Positions 1 to 5,494 of a stretch of DNA of 6,031 nt are shown piece by piece. The notes under the pieces were generated by a model that saw only the letters and a program-made list of their open reading frames with translations, was not told the DNA's origin and did not search any database. The stretch is taken from assembly GCA_964514665.1 (NCBI GenBank), contig CAZESH010000271.1:1-6031 (forward strand). Direction: 5' to 3'. This DNA is from CAZESH01 sp964514665. GTDB lineage: Bacteria; Bacillota; Bacilli; Paenibacillales; KCTC-25726. The translations under genes were made by a program, and so were the position numbers. Position 1 is the first letter of the stretch. Every line of letters starts with the position of its first letter.

Positions 1-39
1 ACTTTGAATAGATTTCCACCTTTTCATTTCGTCGGACAT
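1..39 (-). CDS. Possible 5' end of a further minus-strand gene, cut by the window edge
   Basis: A reading frame opens with ATG at 39, reads MSDEMKRWKSIQS, and is still open at base 1. An in-frame TAG lies just upstream, so ATG 39 is the first possible start; a second ATG lies at 27. It would begin 39 bases after the stop of the YtpI-like gene and on the same strand, which fits an operon. The ribosome binding site is poor: only an AGG three bases from ATG 39. Thirteen codons are too few to name a product. The residues do not resemble what I recall of YtoI, the protein that follows YtpI in B. subtilis. This may not be a gene at all. Confidence 0.2.
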   Translation of the reverse strand, partial: MSDEMKRWKSIQS

Positions 40-78
40 AGGCCTGGCCGGCTATACAAGCGCTTCATCGGACAACGA

Positions 79-384
79 TCACTTTTCGCCCTTAGGCATT
101 TCCCGCATGAAATAAGCGTGGTTGCGCAATCCCGAGAACAGGTTGAACAAGCCCAGCAGAAAGAATAAGAGTCCGATGAGGATGCGCAGCGAGGATGCCG
201 GAAACATGAAAAATTGGATGATGGCAATAAAAACAAGCAAAAATCCGAGCGAAACATTCATTTTCGCCATATACACGCCGCGAAGCTCGCGCTGCTGCTG
301 TCGGCGGTAGCGCACGCTGTAAAAGATCGAGCTGCCGAAGAAAGCGGCAATGATCAAGTAGAACAGCATCTGTACGTATTGCAT
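79..384 (-). CDS. ytpI: YtpI-like small membrane protein
   Basis: This 101-residue protein has no known biochemical role. It is assigned to the YtpI family by size, hydrophobic pattern and position near ytrH, ytrI and dnaE. Three membrane helices are visible, at about residues 6-24, 44-63 and 66-86. A strongly basic loop (RYRRQQQRELR) separates the first two, and the C-terminus is short and charged (REMPKGEK). The start is supported by AAAGGAG with the GGAG core eight bases before ATG. Its gene lies 106 bases downstream of ytrI on the same strand, so it may be read from the same transcript or from its own promoter; I saw no convincing promoter in that gap. In B. subtilis nrnA sits between ytrI and ytpI, but not here. 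The family call is fairly sure; the function is unknown. Confidence 0.8.
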   Translation of the reverse strand: MQYVQMLFYLIIAAFFGSSIFYSVRYRRQQQRELRGVYMAKMNVSLGFLLVFIAIIQFFMFPASSLRILIGLLFFLLGLFNLFSGLRNHAYFMREMPKGEK

Positions 385-490
385 GACAACGTCTCCTTTG
401 CTTTTCGTCCATTTTCTTTCATCTTACATGATCGGGGGGACTAAAAGCAAAGCTTGGCATGGAGAGTCTCGCGGCTTTACAGGTGCTTTC

Positions 491-991
491 TCAACGCTTG
501 GCGACAAATTCGCTTGCGGTGATCCACACGCGCAGCTCGCTGTACAGCAGCGAAACCATGTCAATGTCCACGCTGTAGTTTTTTTCCTCGATTTGCGGAT
601 AGATTTTTTTACGGATCATGTATTTGGCAACGCGCATGCGGTCGGGGAGCTCTTTTATAGGCTGCCCTTTGAAGACGCCAAGATCCTGCTGCACCCGCTT
701 TTTCAGCTCCATTTTGACAAAATCGTTTAACGGCGGCTGATTTGGAGCCGACTCGATACTGACGACAATCGTTTTGACGACGGATCGGCTGTCTTTGTAA
801 CGATCCCAGTCCTCAAGATGGCTTTTCAAATCCTGATTCTCTGCTTTCAGCGATTTGTTCATAAGCAGCACCTCATCAAAATTATGCAGATACACGCTCA
901 TGAATACGGCTCCGCCGATGACCATTCCGGCTAGCAGCAATCCGACAATTTGCAGGGCTTTGGCCGTTTGGAAATAATTCGGTGCCCTCAA
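491..991 (-). CDS. ytrI: Sporulation membrane protein YtrI
   Basis: YtrI is a sporulation protein of endospore formers, produced with YtrH under sigma-E control in B. subtilis; its molecular activity is not established. From the TTG start proposed here the protein has 166 residues: a short cytoplasmic start (MRAPNYF), one membrane helix at about 13-35, a probable coiled coil at about 38-66 (KSLKAENQDLKSHLED), and a soluble C-terminal domain that probably lies outside the membrane. I chose TTG at 991 over the longer GTG frame at 1018 for three reasons: GGAGG sits nine bases upstream of the TTG, none precedes the GTG, and the TTG overlaps the ytrH stop codon as TTGA, a common coupling arrangement. 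The resulting MRxP start also resembles YtrI proteins as I recall them. The longer form would add nine basic residues (175 in all). Confidence 0.85.
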   Translation of the reverse strand: MRAPNYFQTAKALQIVGLLLAGMVIGGAVFMSVYLHNFDEVLLMNKSLKAENQDLKSHLEDWDRYKDSRSVVKTIVVSIESAPNQPPLNDFVKMELKKRVQQDLGVFKGQPIKELPDRMRVAKYMIRKKIYPQIEEKNYSVDIDMVSLLYSELRVWITASEFVAKR

Positions 992-1320
992 TTTTCGATG
1001 CCTCCGCCGCAGATCCACCCGATCAGTTTCGTCCCGATATGCGCGCCGATAAAGGCCGCGGCCATATACAGGATTTCCTTGATGGCGGGATTGAGATTTC
1101 CGTCGAGAAAATTGCTTTCAATGACACGGAAAGGATCGATGGCGCCGCCGATGGCCACGACAACGGCCCATAATTTGATGGTTTCGGAAATTCTCAACAT
1201 GTAAAAGGAAGGAGGCTGCAAAGTGAGTACGGCTCCGATTCCTGCCAGCATGGATGCGCCCAGTACGACGCCGAAAGCAACAAAAAAATCCAAAACGATT
1301 TTTGTCATGAAATTGCCCAT
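988..1320 (-). CDS. ytrH: Sporulation membrane protein YtrH
   Basis: This 110-residue hydrophobic protein matches YtrH, a small sporulation protein made in the mother cell in B. subtilis and needed for normal spore formation. Membrane segments are visible at about residues 9-32 and 82-104, with a shorter hydrophobic stretch at 48-62 (LWAVVVAIGGAID). A PP pair at 36-37 follows the first helix, and glycines are frequent inside the helices, as in the family. The ATG at 1320 is preceded by an AGGAAGGGG stretch ending 11 bases upstream; a second ATG at 1308 has no ribosome binding site. The stop codon overlaps the start of ytrI, so the two are very likely translated together. A sigma-E-like promoter lies about 50 bases upstream. 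It is divergent from dnaE across a 141-base spacer. Confidence 0.9.
   Translation of the reverse strand: MGNFMTKIVLDFFVAFGVVLGASMLAGIGAVLTLQPPSFYMLRISETIKLWAVVVAIGGAIDPFRVIESNFLDGNLNPAIKEILYMAAAFIGAHIGTKLIGWICGGGIEN
1001..1005 (-). promoter_or_regulatory. Ribosome binding site that sets the ytrI start
   Basis: GGAGG on the minus strand lies inside the last codons of ytrH, nine bases before the TTG at 989-991. It decides the start of ytrI, because the longer GTG frame at 1018 has no comparable site. Ribosomes ending ytrH at TGA (988-990) are placed to restart at the overlapping TTG. Confidence 0.75.
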
Positions 1321-1368
1321 TCATGCCGAGCCCCTTCCTGTTCGTTCTCGCAATTTATCCTTATTCTA

Positions 1369-1398
1369 TATGTATGGGAAATGGGACAAAGATTATGA
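1369..1398 (-). promoter_or_regulatory. Sigma-E-type promoter for ytrHI
   Basis: On the minus strand a -35 element TCATAAT (1392-1398) and a -10 element CATACATA (1369-1376) are separated by 15 bases. The B. subtilis sigma-E consensus is about KMATATT, 14-15 bases, CATACAHT, so these match at 6 of 7 and 7 of 8 positions. Transcription would begin near 1362, leaving a leader of roughly 40 bases before ytrH. ytrHI is a known sigma-E target in B. subtilis, which supports the call. The start point has not been measured. Confidence 0.7.
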
Positions 1399-1399
1399 T
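1394..1399 (+). promoter_or_regulatory. Candidate -10 element for dnaE
   Basis: TATGAT matches the sigma-A -10 consensus at 5 of 6 positions and lies about 60 bases before the dnaE start. No good -35 hexamer sits 16-18 bases upstream and no TGn extension precedes it, so the call is weak. It overlaps the -35 element of the opposing sigma-E promoter, so the two could interfere. Confidence 0.3.
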
Positions 1400-1443
1400 A
1401 AGATAGAAGAAAAACCATGAACGTCATAAGATGAAAGCGACCA

Positions 1444-1449
1444 AGGAGG
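1444..1449 (+). promoter_or_regulatory. dnaE ribosome binding site
   Basis: AGGAGG ends 12 bases before the ATG at 1462, a slightly long spacing. A second AAGG at 1455-1458 is closer. The ATG is well supported because the PHP motif HLHAH begins only five residues later, so no later start could be used. Confidence 0.7.
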
Positions 1450-1461
1450 CGTTCAAGGCAA

Positions 1462-4400
1462 ATGAGCGGTTTTGTTCATCTGCATGCGCACAGCGAGTAC
1501 AGCTTGCTGGACGGCGCTTCAAAAATCAAAAATTTGCCGGCCGAAGCAGCCAAACTCGGCATGAAGGCGCTTGCCCTGACCGATCACGGCGTGATGTACG
1601 GCGCCGTGCCGTTCTATAGAGCTTGTCAGGAGCACGGAATCAAGCCGATCATAGGCTGCGAGGTCTATATGACAGCAGGATCTCTGAAAGAGAAGGCAAC
1701 GCGCGCGGAGCAGCCGATCTATCATCTGGTGCTGCTGGCCAAAAATAGCGTGGGATACCGCAATTTGATGGAACTCGTATCCGTTGCACATCTCGAAGGC
1801 TTTCATTATAGACCGAGAATCGATTTCGAGCATTTGTCCCGCCACGCGGAAGGGTTGATTTGCTTGAGCGGCTGCTTGAGCGGACTCGTTCCGCAGCTGC
1901 TGCTGGCCGGCCAAAAGGAGCAGGCGCTGACTGCCGCCAACCGCTTCAAGTCTATATTCGGAGCCGATTTTTATTTGGAAATCCAGGATCACGGGTTAAT
2001 CGATCAAAAGCGTGTCATGCTGGAATTGATCGAGCTTGCCCGGGAGACTTCGATTCCGCTTGTTGCCACCAATGACGCGCATTATATCCGGCGGGATGAC
2101 GCCCAGGTGCAGGATATTTTGCTATGCATCGGCACCGGGAAGACGGTTGAGGATGAGGAACGCTTGAAGTTTCATAGCGACCAGCTGTTCTTGAAAAGCG
2201 GGGAAGAGATGGAGCGTTTGTTTGCGCATGTCCCGGAAGCTGTGCAAAACACGGTGAAAATCAGTGAAATGTGCAATCTCGAGCTGGAATTCGGCAAAGC
2301 CCAGCTCCCAGCCTATTCGCCCATTCCGGAGACGATGAATTCCGAACGGTTTTTGCGCGAGCTTTGCCGCAAAGGGCTGCAGGAGCGTTATGGCAAAAGC
2401 GAAAGCTGGCAGCGCAGCGAGGAACGGACAGCCCTGGAAAAAAGGCTGGATTATGAGCTTGGCGTCATCGAAAAGATGGGTTATTGCGATTATTTTCTGA
2501 TCGTCTGGGACTTTGTCCGCTTTGCCCATGACAGGAAAATCGCCGTCGGTCCGGGACGGGGTTCCTCCGCAGGGAGCCTTGTCGCCTATGTGCTGAAAAT
2601 CACCGAGGTCGATCCGATTCGTTTTGGACTGCTGTTTGAGCGGTTTCTCAACCCGGAGCGGGTGAGCATGCCGGATATCGATATCGATTTCAGCGATGAA
2701 CGGCGTGACGAAGTGATCGATTATGTGGTCGCCAAGTACGGCAGAGCGCATGTCGCGCAGATCATCACCTTCGGCACGATGGCGGCCAAGGCGGCGGTGC
2801 GGGATGTCGGCAGGGTGCTGAGTCTCTCCTATAACGAGGTCGATCGTGCGGCCAAGCTGATTCCCGGTCAGATCGGAATGACGATTGAAGATGCGTTGCG
2901 GGTCAATCCCGACTTGCGCCAATATTGCGAGCGGAACGCAAAAGTCGCAAACTTGATCGAAATGGCGCAAAAAGTCGAAGGCATGCCCCGGCACGCCTCC
3001 ACGCATGCGGCGGGAGTCGTCATTTCCCGCGAGCCGCTGACGCATTACGTGCCGCTTCAGGAAGGGTCGGAACAAACGGCGCTTACCCAGTATTCGATGG
3101 AGCATCTCGAAGCCGTGGGGCTTTTGAAAATGGATTTTCTCGGACTGCGCACGCTGTCGATTATCGAGCGGACGCTGCAATGGATCAACGAACAGCGGGA
3201 TGAGCGCTTCGGGCTTTCCGCGATCCATTATGACGACGAAATCACTTATGAGATGCTGAGCCGCGGCGACACCACCGGAATTTTTCAATTGGAATCGGCC
3301 GGAATGCGGAGGGTGCTGAAAGAACTGAAGCCGTCGCAATTCGAGGATATTATCTCGGTTTTGGCATTGTACCGTCCGGGACCGATGGAATTTATCCCCA
3401 AATATATTCAAGGCAAGCACGGGGAGGTCGAGGTCGAATATCCCCACCCGTCTTTGCAGCCGATCCTGGCTGATACGTACGGCATTATCGTCTATCAGGA
3501 ACAGATCATGCAGATCGCTTCGAGCATGGCCGGCTTCCGCTTGGGCGAAGCGGATCTGCTGCGTCGCGCGGTATCGAAAAAGAAGCGGGAAGTGCTGGAC
3601 CAGGAGCGGGAGCATTTTGTCAGCGGCTGTCAGCGGCAGGGCTATACGAAAGCGGAAGCCGACAAGGTGTACGACATGATCGTGCGTTTCGCCGACTACG
3701 GCTTTCCCCGCGCCCATGCCGCGGCTTATGGCGTGCTTGCCTATCAGACCGCCTATTTAAAGGCGCATTATCCCGTTTATTTTATGGCCTCGATGCTTAC
3801 GGCAGTGATGGGCAATCATCGCAAAACGGCCGAATATATTGACGAATGCAGAAGAATGAACATCCCTGTTCTGCAGCCGGATGTCAATGAGAGCGGGATT
3901 CTGTTTACACCTGTTGCAGCGGATGAACAATATCCCTCCGGTGCAATCCGCTTCGGCATGGCGGCGATCAAAAATGTGGGCACGCTGGCTATGGAATCGA
4001 TCATCCGCGAAAGGCAGAAGCAGCGCTATGCCGATTTTCCCGATTTGTGCCGACGCGTCGATTTGCGCGTGTGCAACAAGCGGGTACTGGAATCGCTGAT
4101 CCAGGGCGGAGCGTTCGATTCACTGCCGGGGCACAGGGCCCAACTGGTGGCGATGCTGGACGACACGGTAGAATCGGCGGTGAAGTGGAAAAAGGAAAAG
4201 GAGGATTTCCAAATCCAGCTTTTCGGGATGACCGAGGAGATCAATTGGACCGTGGATTATCCCGAGATAAAGCCTTATTCCGAAGAACAGCAGCTGGAGC
4301 TGGAAAGAGAATTGCTCGGTCTGTTCATCAGCGGCCATCCGCTTGACCGCTTCGCCCAAACAATGGAAGAAATCGGCGTCGCTCCGCTTCATGAGCTGCA

Positions 4401-5013
4401 GAATTTACCCGAGCAGGCAGAGGTGCTGGCAGCGGGAATGATTGTATCCGTCAAAAAAATCGTCAGCAAAAAGGGACAGCAAATGGCTTTTGTCGAGCTG
4501 GAGGATCGCATCATGAAAGCGGAGGTCGTGGTTTTTCCGGAAGCCTGGCGCCGTCATGCGTTGAAGCTGCAGAAGGGACTTATCGTTTTGCTGCATGCGA
4601 GATTGCAGCACCAAGAGGAGGACATCAAGCTGATCGCGGAACAGGTGTTTCTGCTCGAGGAGCCCGGGGCTCATGAATTCGCCGTACGCTTTTCCAAACG
4701 AAAATCGGCGGCAGAGACAAAATCCGTGCGTAGAGAGCGGAGCATGGCGCCCAAGACGCCGGAAAAAGAGACGGGAAGGGCACACGGACAGCGGGTATTC
4801 GTTAAAATTTCCGCACAATACGAACATGCTTCCCTGCTGACCCGACTGCAGCAGCTTTTAAAAAACCACGGCGGCCCTCTGGATGTGGTATTATTTTATG
4901 AGAAAGACAAAAGGCTTCTGGCGTTAAACAAACAGTACAGAGTCAAACCGTCCAGCGAATTATTTCAGGCCATCGAAGCGATTATGGGGAAAGAATCCGT
5001 CATCGTGAAATAA
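1462..5013 (+). CDS. dnaE: DNA polymerase III subunit alpha, DnaE
   Basis: DnaE adds nucleotides at the replication fork. In Bacillota that also carry PolC it extends RNA primers on the lagging strand before handing over to PolC. The 1183-residue protein shows, in order: a PHP domain (about 4-210), the polymerase core (about 290-830), tandem helix-hairpin-helix motifs (about 834-890), an OB fold (about 985-1070), a basic linker (about 1078-1108), and a C-terminal domain (about 1110-1183). Catalytic aspartates are D405 and D407 in PDIDIDF and D558 in KMDFLGLRT; GPGRGSS is at 363-369. QIQLF at 917-921 fits the sliding-clamp binding motif (QADMF in E. coli). All nine PHP metal ligands appear present: H8, H10, D17, H42, E67, H88, C138, D205 and H207. 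It is about 70 residues longer than B. subtilis DnaE (1115), mostly through the C-terminal domain. No clear terminator follows the stop. Confidence 0.98.
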   Translation: MSGFVHLHAHSEYSLLDGASKIKNLPAEAAKLGMKALALTDHGVMYGAVPFYRACQEHGIKPIIGCEVYMTAGSLKEKATRAEQPIYHLVLLAKNSVGYRNLMELVSVAHLEGFHYRPRIDFEHLSRHAEGLICLSGCLSGLVPQLLLAGQKEQALTAANRFKSIFGADFYLEIQDHGLIDQKRVMLELIELARETSIPLVATNDAHYIRRDDAQVQDILLCIGTGKTVEDEERLKFHSDQLFLKSGEEMERLFAHVPEAVQNTVKISEMCNLELEFGKAQLPAYSPIPETMNSERFLRELCRKGLQERYGKSESWQRSEERTALEKRLDYELGVIEKMGYCDYFLIVWDFVRFAHDRKIAVGPGRGSSAGSLVAYVLKITEVDPIRFGLLFERFLNPERVSMPDIDIDFSDERRDEVIDYVVAKYGRAHVAQIITFGTMAAKAAVRDVGRVLSLSYNEVDRAAKLIPGQIGMTIEDALRVNPDLRQYCERNAKVANLIEMAQKVEGMPRHASTHAAGVVISREPLTHYVPLQEGSEQTALTQYSMEHLEAVGLLKMDFLGLRTLSIIERTLQWINEQRDERFGLSAIHYDDEITYEMLSRGDTTGIFQLESAGMRRVLKELKPSQFEDIISVLALYRPGPMEFIPKYIQGKHGEVEVEYPHPSLQPILADTYGIIVYQEQIMQIASSMAGFRLGEADLLRRAVSKKKREVLDQEREHFVSGCQRQGYTKAEADKVYDMIVRFADYGFPRAHAAAYGVLAYQTAYLKAHYPVYFMASMLTAVMGNHRKTAEYIDECRRMNIPVLQPDVNESGILFTPVAADEQYPSGAIRFGMAAIKNVGTLAMESIIRERQKQRYADFPDLCRRVDLRVCNKRVLESLIQGGAFDSLPGHRAQLVAMLDDTVESAVKWKKEKEDFQIQLFGMTEEINWTVDYPEIKPYSEEQQLELERELLGLFISGHPLDRFAQTMEEIGVAPLHELQNLPEQAEVLAAGMIVSVKKIVSKKGQQMAFVELEDRIMKAEVVVFPEAWRRHALKLQKGLIVLLHARLQHQEEDIKLIAEQVFLLEEPGAHEFAVRFSKRKSAAETKSVRRERSMAPKTPEKETGRAHGQRVFVKISAQYEHASLLTRLQQLLKNHGGPLDVVLFYEKDKRLLALNKQYRVKPSSELFQAIEAIMGKESVIVK

Positions 5014-5122
5014 GAGCCGGATTATCCGCAGAACAAGAGCGGACAAGGTTCTCATAGTTTTCGGCGGTCGAGCGTATGTATGATAGTAGGGATTGTCTGT
5101 ACGTTTCCGGCAAATCGCTTTG

Positions 5123-5152
5123 TTGCGGGGAAAAGTGGACTTGTGATATCAT
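5123..5152 (+). promoter_or_regulatory. Candidate extended -10 promoter for the 62-residue gene
   Basis: TGATATCAT at 5144-5152 is an extended -10 element (TGn followed by TATCAT, 5 of 6 to consensus). A weak -35, TTGCGG at 5123-5128, is 18 bases away. Transcription would start near 5159, about 38 bases before the ATG at 5197. It would let the small gene, and perhaps accD, be expressed apart from dnaE. Confidence 0.45.
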
Positions 5153-5182
5153 TATTCCATTGTACCGGCTACAGGCAATTCA

Positions 5183-5188
5183 GGGAGG
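5183..5188 (+). promoter_or_regulatory. Ribosome binding site that sets the start of the 62-residue gene
   Basis: GGGAGG lies eight bases before the ATG at 5197, an ideal spacing. The same frame is open back to an ATG at 5080, but that codon has no such site and the added 39 residues look like untranslated spacer. Confidence 0.8.
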
Positions 5189-5196
5189 TTTTTATC

Positions 5197-5385
5197 ATGT
5201 GGAAGGTCATCTATATTGCTCCTACCGCAAAAATCGCCGAACGAATCAAGCAAAAGCTATCGGATGAAGGATTCCTGGTCCAGACCCGGGCTATCAACCT
5301 ATCGAAGCATCAATTTGAAATATTAGTCCCTGAAGGAGAGCTTGACGAAGTCCAGGAAGTGCTCAACTCGATTTTGCACGCTTGA
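5197..5385 (+). CDS. Small conserved-type alpha/beta protein, DUF2007-like
   Basis: This 62-residue soluble protein has no established function. It starts MWKVIYIAPTAK and ends LNSILHA. The pattern suggests strand (VIYIAP, 4-9), helix (about 10-24, AERIKQKLSDEG), strand (FLVQTRAI, 26-33), strand (FEILVP, 40-45) and helix (about 47-60, ELDEVQEVLNSIL). This strand-helix-strand-strand-helix order, with a final LVPEGELDEVQEVL segment, resembles DUF2007 or 'putative signal transducing' proteins, which are small ferredoxin-like modules. The likeness is by eye only. The strong GGGAGG site, a candidate promoter and its place between dnaE and accD argue that it is a real gene. I recall similar short proteins in Paenibacillus carrying the label 'glutamate decarboxylase'; at 62 residues and without a PLP-lysine motif it cannot be that enzyme. 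Confidence 0.8.
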   Translation: MWKVIYIAPTAKIAERIKQKLSDEGFLVQTRAINLSKHQFEILVPEGELDEVQEVLNSILHA

Positions 5386-5409
5386 TCCGCGAACCCGCAG
5401 ATCGTGCAG

Positions 5410-5433
5410 CGCCAAGTTGAACTGGCGTGTTTT
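5410..5433 (+). terminator. Weak hairpin before accD, possible terminator or attenuator
   Basis: CGCCA (5410-5414) and TGGCG (5423-5427) form a five-pair stem around an eight-base loop. A G-U pair can extend it, and TGTTTT follows. The T run is short and the stem small, so termination would be partial at best. It lies 24 bases after the small gene and 61 before accD. The loop also holds TTGAAC (5417-5422), which could act as a weak -35 box, but no good -10 follows. Confidence 0.3.
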
Positions 5434-5482
5434 GCCGTGTATGCATGAATTTGGAGTTAAGATGTTCCAACCACTGGATTTG

Positions 5483-5487
5483 AGAGG
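5483..5487 (+). promoter_or_regulatory. Ribosome binding site that sets the accD start
   Basis: AGAGG lies seven bases before the GTG at 5495. It favours this start over an in-frame ATG at 5462, which has its own GGAG at 5453-5456 with only five bases of spacing. Confidence 0.6.
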
Positions 5488-5494
5488 TGCCCAA

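Noticed and set aside
38..55. Palindrome-like GGCC-T-GGCC after the YtpI-like gene
   Set aside because: The loop would be one base and the outer pairing is broken, with no T run on either strand, so it is not a credible terminator or operator.
420..470. Promoter for the YtpI-like gene (TTGCTT and TAAGAT on the minus strand)
   Set aside because: Only 3 of 6 and 4 of 6 matches to the sigma-A consensus; no better than chance in this spacer.
992..1018. GTG start for ytrI at 1018
   Set aside because: No ribosome binding site lies before it, while the TTG at 991 has GGAGG at good spacing and overlaps the ytrH stop.
1431..1619. Plus-strand 62-codon frame overlapping the dnaE start
   Set aside because: It is out of frame with dnaE, lacks a ribosome binding site before its ATG, and has a composition typical of a shadow frame.
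2122..3717. Long open frame of 531 codons on the minus strand inside dnaE
   Set aside because: It is antisense to the conserved polymerase core, shows no recognisable domain, and is rich in H, R, F and Q as expected from a shadow frame opposite a GC-biased gene.
5025..5043. TCCGC/GCGGA hairpin just after dnaE as a terminator
   Set aside because: The stem has only five pairs, the loop is nine bases, and no T run follows it directly.
5080..5196. Upstream extension of the 62-residue gene to ATG 5080
   Set aside because: No ribosome binding site precedes it, it runs through the candidate promoter, and the site at 5183-5188 clearly serves ATG 5197.
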